Shown here in pieces: positions 37,793 to 49,575 of a stretch of 64,000 nt of DNA (within the stretch, counting starts at the first letter, position 1; each line of letters opens with the position of its first letter). A model generated the notes under the pieces. That model was not told where the DNA came from. It saw nothing but the letters and a program-made list of their open reading frames with translations, and did not search any database. Both the position numbers and the translations under genes were made by a program. Origin of the DNA: Periplaneta americana (Eukaryota > Arthropoda > Insecta > Blattodea > Blattidae); the NCBI RefSeq assembly GCF_040183065.1, contig NW_027185500.1, forward strand, positions 186,001 through 250,000, written 5' to 3'.

Positions 37793-39825
37793 ATTTAACA
37801 AAGATAAATTCCCCCAAAAAAGAATTAATGTGTTACAAAATTAGATTAATCAATGACGACAGTGTACGCTGGCTTTATCAAAAAAGACTTGAACAAAAAA
37901 TGTTAGAAACACCTGAAGATGAAGACATTCACAAAGAATGGGAAAATATTAAAACTCAAATATCACAGGCAGCCATGGAGAGCATCGGAAAATATAAGGC
38001 TTTCACACAAAAGAAAAAATTAAGATCATGGGATGATGAAATTAAGATCATAAAAAATAAAAACATAGCTTATAGAAAATACCTTCAAACAAAATCCGTC
38101 AATGATGAAATAGATTATAAACATAAAAGGGCGATAGCTAACAGAGAAATTAGAAAACGACACAGGCAATCATGGAAAGAGTTTATATCTTTTTTAGAAA
38201 CTGACATTTATAAAATGAAACCCAATACATATAAAATTTTAAAATACATGAACAGAGACATAAAGGAATCCGCCAAGATAAACCCTTGCCCCAAAATAGA
38301 AACATTCCTAGACTTTTACAAAAACTTATGGAACAATCCTACTTTTGATTCAAAATTCTGGGACACAAAAAACCCAGATGAACAATGCATTACAAAAGAA
38401 GAACTACAAGAAGCATTAAAGAAGACGAAAAATAGTAAATCACCTGGAGAAGATAACCTAAATTCAGAATTGTATAAATATGCAGGAGATCTATTTCAGG
38501 AAAGATTACTAAGATTTCTAAACAGAATATATCTGACTGCCACTTTACCGGAAGAATGGAAAAAATAGTGTAATTATTCCCATATATAAAACAGGAGATA
38601 AACAAAATGTTGAAAACTATAGAGGGATTAGTATCCTCAACACATGTTATAAGATATTTAGTAGGATTTTAAATGAAAAATTAAAAAAAACATGCAGAAA
38701 CTTTCCTTCTGGAGTGTCAAAATGGCTTTAGAAAAGGAAGATCATGTGTAGATCCATTATTTAGTATCAAACTATTGTTAGAAAAAAGAAGAGAATTTAA
38801 TTTAGAAACCCATATAGCTTTTATTGATTTTGTGAAAGCTTTTGATGAAGTCCGGAGAGACCTTTTATTCGACATATTACAAGATAAAAATATTCCAAAT
38901 TTGCTATTACAAAATATAATATAAATCTACACAGACAGCAAAATAAGTGTCAAAATAAATAACTGTATATCCAAAAGAAAATTAGTTAATAATGGAGTTC
39001 GACAAGGTTGTCCACTATCACCAACTTTATTTAATATTTATATAAATGAAATTATTTTAAAATGGAACCAAATCTACACATCAGGAATCAAAATAACCAG
39101 TGCTCTAACATTAAATACCTTACTCTATGCCGATGATCAAGTCATAATTTCCAATTCAGAGGATAATTTACAAAGAGAATTGTATACATTAAATAAAAAT
39201 ATTAAAAGATTTTGGGATGGAAATTTCAGCACAAAAATCAAAAGTAATGGCATTTTTAGGACAAGACCCAGTCAGAAGATAATACACAATAACCAATGCC
39301 TCGAACAAGTGCAAAATTTCAATTATCTGGGTTGTGAAATATCTTATCAAAATGAAAAAGATATGAACAAGAAAATTACCAAATTTACACAAATTCTAGG
39401 AATAACATTCAATACATTAAAAGCTAAATTAGTACAAAAATCTACAAGAATAAAAATATATAATACACTAGCATTGCCCTCCCTTTTATACGGAAGCAAG
39501 ATTTGGACATTAAAGAAAAAAGACATGAACAGAATCAAAGCAACGGAAATGAAATTTTTCAGGAGGACAGCAGGATATACTCTTTTAGACCGAAAAAGGA
39601 ATGAAGAAATTTTAGAACAATTAGACAGTAGAAGAAAAAATCAGCAGATACAAATTCAATTGGCTAGATCATGTAAGAAGATTGGAAAATTCAAGAATCC
39701 CAAAAATTATGATGCAGTATAAACCTAGAGGACATCATCGACCAGGAAGACCTTTAAGAAGACTGCTAGATGGGGCCGAAACAGGTCTACAGAGGCCTAA
39801 TTCGTGAAGGATGATGATGATGATG
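37793..39825 (+). mobile_element. RTE-like LINE, 5' truncated, with target-site duplication
   Basis: A 12-bp duplication ATTAAACTCTTT (37781-37792, 39826-39837) bounds it. The first frame (37828-38568) ends in a reverse transcriptase start (SKSPGEDNLNSELYKYAG, LPEEWKK). Later frames give IPIYKTGDKQNVENYRGIS, QNGFRKGRSCVDPLFSI, AFIDFVKAFDEVRRD, NNGVRQGCPLSPTLFNIYIN and an intact LLYADDQVIIS. The 39180-39722 frame holds FNYLGCEIS and LPSLLYGSKIWTLKKKD. Extra A residues in A-runs near 38567 and 38688, and an in-frame stop near 38923, break it. The endonuclease is missing and the 3' end is an (ATG)n run. Confidence 0.85.
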
Positions 39826-40055
39826 ATTAAACTCTTTTTCTCGGGAACAACGCAACAGGCTCCATTAGTTGCCATGGACACTAGCTTTGACTACTGTAAA
39901 TAATAATTATGTTTATGTAGGCATGAGCAAAGGCCATTGAATATTTCTTCTCCAGTGGTGGTCTAATAAATATTCCTCACATCAATCTGTTTGTCAACAC
40001 CGCCAGATAACTGAGCTGTGCGTATTGAATCATTGCTTTCATCACAAGCGAGAGA

Positions 40056-41100
40056 AAAATGTTGTTGTTTTCTAATGCCAGGCATTTGACAATAAAGTCA
40101 TTTGACCTCTTGCACTCCAATATTTTTCAAAGATATTGTCATGGTTAGCCACTGACGCACAGATTTTGAGGTGTTCCGAATCCATTTCTTGGTTTGAGTT
40201 GCACAATGGGCAGTTAGGGGACTGATATATTCCAATTCTATGCAGGTGTTTGGCCAAACAATCATGGCCTGTTGCCAATCTAAATGCAGCTACAGATGAT
40301 TTGCGTGGTAAATCGGGAATCAACTGTGGATTATGATGCAGAGAGTTCCATTTTTTCCATTGAGATTGTGTTATCAAATTTTGTTTGTTGAAGTCTAAGT
40401 ATGTAGATTTAATAAATCTTTTCACAGAGTAATACGTAGATTTAGTAACAGGTCTGTAAGTAGCAGTATTGCCCTTCTTTGCTAAAGCATCCGCATTCTC
40501 GTTTCCCAGGATTCCACAATGGGATGGTATCCATTGGAATACAATTCTTTTATTGAGTGATATTAATTGAGAGAGCATTTTAGTTATTTCTGCTATTTGA
40601 GATGAAGGTGTGTGTCTATAGACTATTGATAGAATAGCTGCTTTGGAGTCTGACAATATAACTACATTCTTAAATTTATTGATGTGGCATAGAAGATTCC
40701 TGAGACTTTCACTTATTGCAGTGATTTCTCCATCAAAACTTGTTGTTCCATAACCAAGAGATCTATAAAGTGAGAAGAGACAGCACGTAACACCTGCACC
40801 TGCACCTTGTTCCCTGGAGATCAAGATCCGTCAGTGCATAAATGAAGCCAGTTTTGTGGAGGGTACCTAATATTAATTGTCTCTGAAGACAATTGTTTCA
40901 TTATTTGAGTGTTCACTTCTGATTTCAGTATTTCTTGTGTTAAATTTAGATTATACTCTATATTTAAGAGTGTTAAAGGGTTTGGTTTAATTTGTAAGTT
41001 TTCTTCTAAATTCGGGACGTTGATTTTCTGTTTTAATTCTTGAACCATGGATATGAAACTTTTTTGAGTTTTTAATCTACATAGAGGACAGTTAAAGTTA
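40056..41100 (-). mobile_element. RNase-H LINE, 3' part
   Basis: The minus frame 40824-40072 encodes an RNase H domain with its acidic residues: LCTDGS just upstream (40821-41048 frame), DGEITAISESL, VILSDSKAAI and IPSHCGILGNENADALA. The I-group tail follows: PDLPRKSSVAAFRLATGH and PNCPLCNSNQEMDSEHLK (zinc knuckle). A stop or frameshift near 40822 separates TDGS from the rest. The reverse transcriptase is absent. The 3' tail is a short (AAC)n run at the low end. Three copies of this 3' end occur in the window. Confidence 0.85.
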
Positions 41101-41232
41101 AGTGTTGGTTATTTTAAACAAAATTATGTTGGAAAAATGAAAAAAATCTTAACAAAACGTTAAAAATAAACCAGCTGTTAATTTCACATTTGTTAAGCCA
41201 AATTAAACATTATTTGGAAAAATTGGCCATAA

Positions 41233-41945
41233 TTATATGATTATGTCTCGTGACCAGAATATAGTACGAAATAGAACTATAAAAATTGGAGATTTATCCT
41301 TCGAAGAGGTCGAAAAATTCAAATATCTTGGAGCAACAGTAACAAACATAAATGACACTCGGGAGAAAATTAAACGCAGAATAAATATGGGAAATGCGTA
41401 TTATTATTCAGTTGAGAAGCTTTTGTCATCTAGTCTTCTGTCAAAAAATCTGAAAGTTAGAATTTATAAAACAGTTATATTACCGGTTGTTCTGTATGGT
41501 TGTGAAACTTGGACTCTCACTTTGAGAGAGGAACAGAGATTAAGGGTGTTTGAGAATAAGGTTCTTAGGAAAATATTTGGGGCTAAGAGGGATGAAGTTA
41601 CAGGAGAATGGAGAAAGTTACACAACACAGAACTGCAAGCATTGTATACTTCACCTGACATAATTAAGACCAAAAATCCAGACGTTTGAGATGGGCAGGA
41701 CATGTAGCACGTATGGGCGAATCCAGAAATGCATATAGAGTGTTAGTTGGGAGGCTGGAGGGCAAAAGACCTTTGGGGAGGCCGAGACGTAGATGGGAAG
41801 ATAATATTAAAATGGATTTGAGGGAGGTGGGATATGATGGTAGAGACTGGATTAATCTTGCTCAGGATAGGGACCAATGGCAGGCTTATGTGAGGGCGCC
41901 AATGAACCTCCAGGTTCCTTAAAAGCCAGTAAGTAAGTAAGTAAG
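41233..41945 (+). mobile_element. RTE 3' end, 5' truncated
   Basis: Very close to the end of the RTE at 32497-35708: [20 protein letters not shown] at the start, [19 protein letters not shown], and [20 protein letters not shown] in a shifted frame from 41686. A short loss near 41664 causes the frame change. The 3' end is AAAAGCCAG plus (TAAG)n. Confidence 0.9.
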
Positions 41946-42252
41946 TATTCTTATGGTAATTTGGCTGGGCCTTAATAGATTATTCCTTAAAAACGGAATT
42001 TCTTAAAAGTGGCAATGTTAAAAAGAGGTTTTACCAGTCTAATATCATACAGTCACGAAGTTTGAGATGATATTTGGCATTTCTCGTGATACAGCGCTGC
42101 AAGCAGTTAGCAACTCGGAGTACTAGGAACAATAGACTGTGCCGTACTATTCCACATTGTTCCCTGTGAAGAAAAGTTGTGTAAACTGTGAAATGTTCAT
42201 TATCGGTTGTAATAAATGTTAATGGCTAAAATATAATAATTGGAATAATAAT

Positions 42253-42337
42253 ATGGGACAAGAAAGAGACGTTTGTAGTGCTATAAACTGTAAGAAAAAC
42301 AGGCCAGAATTATCCTTCTTCCAAAAGAGCCAGCAAG
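42253..42337 (+). pseudogene. THAP-domain first exon, orphan
   Basis: ATG at 42253 opens MGQERDVCSAINCKKNRPEL, then SFFQKSQQ, ending at a good donor AAG|GTGAGT. The CxxxxC and SFF match the start of a THAP zinc finger. I found no second exon. It could be a remnant of a P-like transposon or of a host THAP gene. Confidence 0.5.
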
Positions 42338-42339
42338 GT

Positions 42340-43115
42340 GAGTTCATAAAACATACTATGTACCGTACTTCATGAAAATAATAAATAAACCTTATGTATT
42401 TAATATTTCAATAAAGGAAGGAAAGTGTCAAAAACACAATAACGAAAGTATAATACATTTTGTCGTCTGCTAGGGAAGGGGTATGTGATGAGTAGAGCTC
42501 TATATAGAGAGAGTACTGCAAAGGTCGGTGGCTGTTCCCAAGCGCTCGCTCTGTTAACATTGCTGGAATAGTGAAATTGACGCTCTCTGCTGCAAATTCC
42601 ATTCTAGGGCACTGAAATAATTGTAAATACGCTGACATGTAGCTAAATGTCTCACGCATGACCTATGAACTTTTAAATGTAACATCTCAATTAGAAGCAT
42701 TGCAAATACATGTTACTCGTGTATAAGCTCTGGCAAAGAGAGAGAGTAAATGTACAATGTAGACCTACTGCAAGTATTACTGTACCTCTTTTTAGCAAAT
42801 ATATTTTGTCATCATTTAGAGACTTATCTAACCTCTCTGTCTGTGATTCATTTTCTTTCAAGGCTTTGTTTAACTTATTTTTGATCACATCAAGCACACC
42901 AATTCCAGGCCACAGCTGCATTCTCCTGGTGGAATGGGTGAATCTGCAGTGCTGCTAGCCTGTGTCATATTTAAAATGAAAAATAAGAAAGCTGCAGGCC
43001 TAATACAAATTTTATTATTTAATTATATATTGTTATAATATAATTAAGATATATAATATATTATATTATAGTATGTTAAATTTTATTGATTTATTTTATA
43101 TATTATTATATTATA
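42340..43115. other. No gene supported
   Basis: The minus frame 42921-42691 (76 aa) overlaps GC-richer sequence but has no recognisable motif. Confidence 0.35.
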
Positions 43116-43119
43116 TGTG

Positions 43120-43345
43120 CAGTGCTTGGGAAAAGTGACACAAGTCAGTTTCCACAAACCTTTTTTGATAATTTATTGACAACTTACACTGGTTTATGTC
43201 GATTTGATTTTTTTCTGTATGAATTATTGTAATGGGAGAAATACTTATGTCTCTTTTTCCAAACGAGCAGATGTTCCGTAAGTTGTCAATAAATTATCAA
43301 GAAAGGTTTGTGGAAACTGACTTATGTCACTTTTCCCAGGCACTG
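43120..43345. mobile_element. Hairpin MITE
   Basis: The left arm starts CAGTGCTTGGGAAAAGTGAC and the inverted right arm starts CAGTGCCTGGGAAAAGTGAC. Both continue for about 70 bases (CAGTTTCCACAAACCTTT, AATTTATTGACAACTTAC) with a few differences. The centre is about 80 bases and non-coding. Confidence 0.9.
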
Positions 43346-43424
43346 CAGATACTATATTATATTATGTATAGGAAATAATCGCTATTTGTGAGGAAATAAA
43401 CCAGCATTAATACCATACTCACTT

Positions 43425-43525
43425 CGCATAATCGGAAGTGTTCATTTGCACCAGTTCATCCTTGCCCTTGTACACCTTCCTCTTGCCTTGTGTTACATCC
43501 CAGCACAACACTGAGGCATTTTACT
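43425..43525 (-). pseudogene. Possible THAP first-exon relic
   Basis: On the minus strand ATGCCTCAGTGTTGTGC begins MPQCCA. One frame further on, GCNTRQEEG gives a CxxxxC-like spacing, and a GTGAGT donor follows near 43433. It is too short and shifted for a firm call. Confidence 0.25.
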
Positions 43526-44699
43526 GTCTTTGAACTAAGAAGAAAACTGCTATTTAATTCAGTTTAATGGTTTTCTTATGCTAGTACTAGTAGGCGAGGT
43601 CACGTGAAGAACCAATCAGAGTGCCGTATTGTTGGCAAGCGGCAAGGAAAACAGTTGCTATACTCTGTCTATAGTGATGAGGCGATCCTAATGGTTAGCA
43701 GCTAAAGTTCAACTGTCACTGGATGCATATAGCTTTGTGACTGTATGCACTAGACTGTGATGTCTCTTGCTACCCTAAATTGAAATTTCTGTAGTGTTGT
43801 CTGTGATTTTTGTTCATGGTTTTATTATTCTTGCAGATGGGAGATAAAATAGTCCACTTCCACGTGGTATTCCTTAGACTAGCTCAGTAACTCTTCCAAA
43901 AGTTAACAACAGAAAACCACAATTTTACGGAAGGTAAATCAATACAAAATGAATTGCTACACTGACAAGAACACATTCGCAGTAACAATTAAAAAATACT
44001 TTGCATGCTTATTTTCCTATTTCTACAAGGTGTTAATCCTTTTCAAAAACCCTGTTTATTAAACAAACAGCATTCTGTTTTACTGTACCAGATACTGGAA
44101 ATACAATAACAATGTCAACGCATAATGCTGCTCTTCAGTTTAATTAGCGTGCGAGTCGCAGCAGTGTGACACAGGAAGAACTCCAACCTAACAAATATAT
44201 ATATTCTGTAGTGACAGACGCTTCACCAACAAGAGTCTCACAATAATTCTCGTTACATATTGCAATGGCAGAAAATAAGGTGAAGTCAGAGACTTTATGT
44301 CTATTCTATTAAAATGCTTCTTAAACATTTTACTTTATGGCTGATAATTTGAGCACTAGCACAAAATAAATACGATAAAATATACAGGTAGCTGAAATGA
44401 AAGTTTTGAATGAAAATGTAAGAGTTGAGTTTCAAATAAATTCGGTAACAAAGTTGTAGGATCCAGCGCGAAATCGGCAGAACATTATTTACTCAGAATG
44501 AAAAAAACTACAGACTACTTAAAACAGCTTCCTATTACAATCCAAAGACTAAACAAGATCAATAAGAGTACAGATCCGGTGAACACTGAAAGAGCTGTAA
44601 AGCTAAAAATTTCACAATGTCTAGACTCTGAAGTGTAGAAAAAGAAAGTGACACCACAAGTCCATATTTACACGAAAGGTAGGTGCTAACTCTACTTAC
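43526..44699. other. No gene seen
   Basis: Nothing assignable. It probably lies in the COG4 intron. Confidence 0.4.
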
Positions 44700-44825
44700 C
44701 TTATAATTTCCTAACTATGAAGTAGACATACTGGATGTCTGTAAACCCTCTTCTAGCTGCAGCCTTCATGAAGCTCCTGCATGCGGTGGCAGAGCTCACT
44801 TCCCGCAGCATGGCTTCCAGAGCAC
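44700..44825 (-). pseudogene. COG4: COG4-like exon, heavily damaged
   Basis: On the minus strand, pieces of COG4 order remain: LCHRMQELH (COG4 has an SC.MQEL motif) near 44795-44769, then TSSM near 44739, then YFIVRK in another frame near 44715, ending at a consensus donor ATAAG|GTAAGT. COG4 reads TSSMVDDVFYIV.K, so a few bases between TSSM and YFIVRK seem deleted. The upstream boundary is uncertain. Confidence 0.55.
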
Positions 44826-45179
44826 TTCGATTAGCACACCAATTTCCAAGTCATTCTTGAACAAAGTAGAACGAGTAAGGTAACACAAACAAGCAAATGT
44901 AGTCAAACTACTATCAACAACAAGCACAAAAAACATCATTATGAGCTCTTGTTCCATCAAGGGTGTGGGAGATGTCAGTGAAAGCTTCACAGCATCCTTA
45001 CATTTCATTGAAGTTATTAAACCACATTTATCTATAACAAATTACAAATATTCTTAAAATATAGCTGCAATATAATAAATAATTAATACAGTTGTATGAA
45101 CACAATATTTTCATCAAGGCTTCTTTAATCAGACATGTTTTGGGTTACTGCTGTCCCATCATCAGTAATTAACAGTGGT

Positions 45180-47297
45180 CCTCACATAAGCCCGCCATTG
45201 GTCCCTATCCTGTGCAACATTAATCCAGTCTCTATCATCATATCCCACCTCCCTCAAATCCATTTTAATATTATCCTCCTCCCAACTATGTTTCGGCGTT
45301 CCCAAAGGTCTTTTTCCCTCCAGCCTCCCAACTAACACTCTATATGCATTTCTGGATTTGCCCATACATGCTACATGCCCTGCCCATCTCAAACGTCTGG
45401 ATTTAATGTTCCTAATGATGTCAGGTGAAGAATACAATGCGTGCAGTTCTGTGTTGTGTAACTTTCTCCATTCTCCTGTAACTTCATCTCTCTTAGCCCC
45501 AAATATTTTCCTAAGCACCTTATGCTCAAACACCCTTAATCTCTGTTCCTCTGTCAAAGTCAGAGTCCAAGTTTCACAACCATACAGAACAACCGGTAAT
45601 ATAACTGTTTTATAAATTCTAACTTTCAGATTTTTTGACAGCAGACTGGATGACAAAAGCTTCTCAACCGAATAATAACAGGCATTTCCCATATTTATTC
45701 TGCATTTAATGTCCTCCCAAGTGTCATTTATATTTGTTACTGTTGCTCCAAGATATTTGAATTTTCCCACCTCTAGGAATGATAAATTTCCAATTTTTAT
45801 ATTTTCATTTCGTACATGAGACATAATCATATACTTTGTCTTTTCGGGATTTACTTCCAAACCTATTGTTTTACTTGCTTCAAGTAAAATTCCCGTATTT
45901 TCCTTAATCATTTACTTTCTGATAGCCAGGCGGCACTAAAGGCGATTGAATCGCCTTTAGTCAAGTCGAAACTGGTACTGGAGTGCCGGAATACCCTCAT
46001 GACACTGGCAAACACTAACTCGGTTCATCTGAGGTGGGTACCAGGACATGCAGGGATTCACGGAAACGAGAAGGCGGATGAGGCTGCTAAAGATGGAGCT
46101 GAGACCCCATTTATAGGACCAGAACCTGTGTTGGGACTATCTTCAAGACCAATTAAGCAGGTCATCAGGGATTGGGCTCACAGACGACATATTAGCTACT
46201 GGAACTCAATTAAGGGCTGTAATCACAGCAAGGCCCTTATCAAAGGTCTTGCAAGGACAAAATCGAATGAGCTGCTGAGACTTAGCAAAAAGCAGCTCTC
46301 TTGGGCAACAGGATTTCTTACAGGACACTGTGCCCTGAAGAAAAACTTATACAGGATGGGACTTATTACTGACCCACTGTGTATAAGATGTTCACAAGGA
46401 GATGAGTCAGTAACTCATCTGCTATGCGTTTGTAATGCGCTTGCACAACAAAGATCTCTCTTTTTTGGGAGTCACTTTCCAAAACTTGAAGAGATCTCAA
46501 AGGTCCCAATCCAAAGTTTGATACAGTTCATCAAGAACTTGAAACTTTTGGACTGAAAGGGATGAAAGACGGGGATGCGCAATAGATCTTATAGGTCGCA
46601 GTGCTTGGGCTGGAAGGAACACCGCTGTTAAATCTAATCTAATCTAATCTTCCTTAATCATTTGTGGATTTTCCCCTAACATATTCATGTCATCCGCATA
46701 GACAAGCAGCTGATGTAACCCATTCAATTCCAAACCCTCTCTGTGATCCTGAACTTTCCTAATGGCATATTCTAGAGCAAAGTTAAAAAGTAAAGGTGAT
46801 AGTGCATCTCCTTGATTTAGCCCGCAGTGAATTGGAAAAACATCTGACAGAAACTGGCATATATGGACTCTGCTGCACATTTCACTGAGACACATTTTAA
46901 TTAATAGAACTAGTTTCTTTGGAATACCAACTTCTGTAAGACTATTATATAAAACTTCCCTCTTAACAGAGTCATATGCCTTTTTCAAATCTATGAATAA
47001 CTGATGTACTGTACACTTATACTCCTATTTTTTCTCCAATATCTGTCGAATACAAAAAATCTTATCAATAGTTGATCTTTTACGCCTAAAACCACATTGA
47101 TGGTTCCCAATAATTTCATCTACATGGAGTTAACCTTAACAAAAGAATATTGGACAAAATTTTGTACGACGTCAACAAAAGTGATATTCCTCGAAAGTTA
47201 ATATCGTTAGTCTTGTCTCCCTTCTTAAAAATAGGTACAATTATGGAATCCTTCCATTGTTCTGATACACTTTCCTTTTCCCAAATAGCAAGCACAA
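45180..47297 (-). mobile_element. RTE LINE, split by a second LINE
   Basis: Minus-strand pieces: 47297-46664 covers the mid reverse transcriptase ([54 protein letters not shown] is intact here). 45911-45162 continues with [20 protein letters not shown] through [20 protein letters not shown]. The two join exactly across the insertion at 45914-46649. The 5' half is missing. The 3' end stops near CCTCACATAAGCC without the GCCAG-(TAAG)n tail, so it lost its last bases too. Confidence 0.9.
45914..46649 (+). mobile_element. RNase-H LINE 3' end, nested in the RTE
   Basis: A 14-bp duplication TTCCTTAATCATTT (45900-45913, 46650-46663) bounds it. The single forward frame covers the last part of an RNase H domain: SDSQAALKAIESPLVKSKLV, then HLRWVPGHAGIHGNEKADEA. 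Next is an uninterrupted I/R1-group tail with GFLTGHCALKKNLYRMGL and zinc-knuckle CIRCSQGDESVTHLLCVC, to a stop at 46556. The 3' end is (TAATC)n. The open frame and exact duplication suggest this is younger than its host RTE. Confidence 0.9.
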
Positions 47298-47405
47298 TGT
47301 ATTAAAAAGTAAAAATGTCTGACTTCTTAGTAAGGACGGCTGCCTCTTCCGCTCTCCAAAGCTGTCCCTGATAGTCAGTATAGCAGGGGAATTATTGTGA
47401 CTTAC

Positions 47406-47613
47406 CATAATTCTCCTTCTAATGAAACGAACACAGAGTTCAGCACGTGAGTGCATGATAGTTAGTTCTCCAACTCCTTGGGCTCTAGCTGGTCTGGATA
47501 TTACTGCTGCGTTCATTGTTGCGCTATCTTTTCCAAACACGATGTTTGCTAAACTCAGACACGACTCGTTTGCTCTGATGATCACATTCCCTTTGAAGAT
47601 GTCAGCAATCTTC
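47406..47613 (-). pseudogene. COG4: COG4-like exon with several small deletions
   Basis: The minus-strand acceptor TTTCTTATACAG and donor ATTATG|GTAAGT frame this exon. COG4 segments appear in three frames: GRLLT at the very start (continuing ETYYG of the previous exon in phase), LQRECDHQSKRVVSEFSKHR, DQLEPKELE, and ELTIMHSRAELCVRFIRRRI. COG4 has RL.TL..LQ.ECDRQ.., EP.ELD and T.M..R.ELY.RF..RR. Small losses of one to several bases lie between the segments. A continuous but unrelated frame also crosses it and runs into the RTE; that frame is accidental. Confidence 0.8.
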
Positions 47614-48820
47614 CTGTATAAGAAAGAATACATATTATCTCACGTCCTATAATGAGACAACTCAACTTCATAATAATATCGTCACTACAAAAGTTCCTTT
47701 TTAATCAGAGAATATGAAAACATTAATGTTAATTGTGGGTTTTAGGCTTTATAATTTATTTTCCAAGTTTCACATCCCAGTACCATTCAGCAATGAACAC
47801 TTCACGATTAACATTAAACTGTCGATACAATGTGAAAGAACAGTTAAGTGAAACATAATGAAATTAATATTTTGTTCCTTTCTAATTTTCTATGCTTATC
47901 TCTTGTCCAAATGTCATGGGTTCTAATCTTGCCGAAAGCAATGAAATTTTAGGGGGAATATAATATCTAAGTGTGGACTATATCAAATTAGGAAACTGTA
48001 AAAGATTTCTCTGTTAATGAATAAAAACGAATAAAAGCAAAATTCTATGTTCAACCCCATCCATTAGATGTACTCAAGTTTCAACTTTTCTTAGCATTGA
48101 GGAGACCTCTAGTAGGAAAGGAATGGACACATTTTTACTCAAAATCTTATTATCCACAGTATTCTGTGGTGCACAAACTGAAAATGGATATCAGTGGAGC
48201 CCAGATTTCCATGTTTTTATATAAACTTGTTACACTTCTCAAATATTTGTTTTATACCTTACCGATTCCAAATAACCATACTTTTCCGTGCCTGTGTGCA
48301 TGTTTTGGCCTTTTTGGGAGTAAATTCATGCAAAATGCATGTTTTGAAGATATTAGATTTAATAGCACATATTTAGAAATTTATTTTGTATGTTATGTTC
48401 TTTTTTCTGGATCTAGTGGATATTTTATGTTAACTTGCATAATAGTGCCTTTTATGAATGTTGCTTCGTAAAATCTGGTATTTCCACGTTATTTGTTTAT
48501 TGAGAAAAAAAATAAAAGAAAGCTCCCTGTAATATGGTTTTGTAGCATCAAAAGGCTTTGCACTAATCCCTCCCTTTGTTACACTGAAATTTCCAACCCC
48601 AACTCTCTCTCATTACAAGCCAGGGACCAAAATATTGAAAGAAAGGAAGCCAGAAGCAGCATGCTTTTAAACTGCAATTTAGTATACTTTTGTGTCAAAT
48701 TGTGAAGTGTTGCTGTAGCTCCTGTTAGAACTGCAAGAATAAATCTTCTGTTAAAATGCATTGAGGAAAAGGAATTTCTAAAAACAGACAGTGATGCAGT
48801 TTATTGTGATTGTTGTAATA
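47614..48820. other. No gene seen
   Basis: The forward frame 48097-48471 (124 aa, hydrophobic) has no recognisable motif, and I do not support it as a gene. Confidence 0.35.
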
Positions 48821-48834
48821 AAGACGTAAGCACT

Positions 48835-48935
48835 TGTGTATTTTGGGGCGCATCGCAGTTAAGATGTAACGCTGCAAAGCCGGAAGGTCGCGGGTTCGAT
48901 TCTCCATGGGGTCATGACCATGCGGAAATGCAAAA
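48835..48935 (+). repeat. tRNA-derived SINE
   Basis: Forward: GGCGCATCGCAGTTAAGATG (box A region), then AGCCGGAAGGTCGCGGGTTC with a box-B-like GGTTCGATTC, then CATGGGGTCATGACCATG. Its length and lack of a T-run terminator point to a SINE. Confidence 0.65.
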
Positions 48936-48959
48936 GACTTACAATTCGACCTCACTTTG

Positions 48960-49262
48960 ACCCAAATTTCATCTCTTAAGTATGCATCTGCCACTTCTTG
49001 TGATGTAGAAAGATCATTTTCTGTGTCCAAGAATGTGCTTCAGATAAACACATGAGCTTAAGTGAAGAAAATTTTGAGAAATTAGTTGTAGTAAGCTTAT
49101 GTTGTTTCAAAATAAAATATAAATGTAACATCATGTAGAACTCAATTTTGATAGTGCATATTTTTAATGTTTCTTTCACTTCATTGTGCATGTCTTGTCA
49201 TATGACAGTGCACGAATGCATGCATGTTTTAAAATTTGACAGTGCATGGAAATCCGGCTCTA
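48960..49262 (+). mobile_element. hAT 3' end (CGGBP1-like)
   Basis: Forward frames give TSCDVERSFSVSKNVL and, shifted, DKHMSLSEENFEKLVVVSL, the hAT dimerisation end (S.DVERSFS). The right terminus GAAATCCGGCTCTA near 49247-49261 resembles the GGGCCCTA-type terminus of the hAT at 28540-30768. Confidence 0.65.
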
Positions 49263-49447
49263 GATATCAGTTAAGCCGAGACAAGAGAACAAGAGCCAAA
49301 GATATTAGACAATTTTCACACTCCGCCTGTCTGTAATTCTTTAATGTTATCATGACGCCATTATTTGCAGAGCCTATCAGAATCAAGATATATATGCTAG
49401 TGTAATAAGTAAAGTGCAGATTTCTAAGCACAATCAAACAGTAAAAT

Positions 49448-49575
49448 AAGCACGAAAAATGGTGAAAAGAAGCACCAAAATAAGCAAAAACGAATACACG
49501 GAAACAGCAAAATAAGAACGAAAAATGGTGAAAATAGACACCAAAATAAGCAAAAACGAATACACGGAAATACGA
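49448..49575. repeat. Tandem duplication of about 65 bp
   Basis: CGAAAAATGGTGAAAA, CACCAAAATAAGCAAAAACG and AATACACGGAAA occur twice in the same order, with a few substitutions between copies. Confidence 0.8.

Noticed and set aside
40072..41048. Cellular RNase H gene
   Set aside because: The catalytic motifs are real, but the attached zinc-knuckle tail, the repeated copies and the simple-sequence tail show a LINE.
43425..43525. Second complete THAP gene
   Set aside because: Only a shifted first-exon trace is visible; kept as a low-confidence relic.
47241..47633. 130-codon minus-strand frame across a COG4 exon and into an RTE
   Set aside because: It uses the wrong frame for most COG4 motifs and passes the splice donor into LINE sequence; it is accidental.
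48097..48471. 124-codon hydrophobic frame as a membrane protein gene
   Set aside because: AT-rich codons give hydrophobic residues by chance; no family motif, start context or splice evidence.
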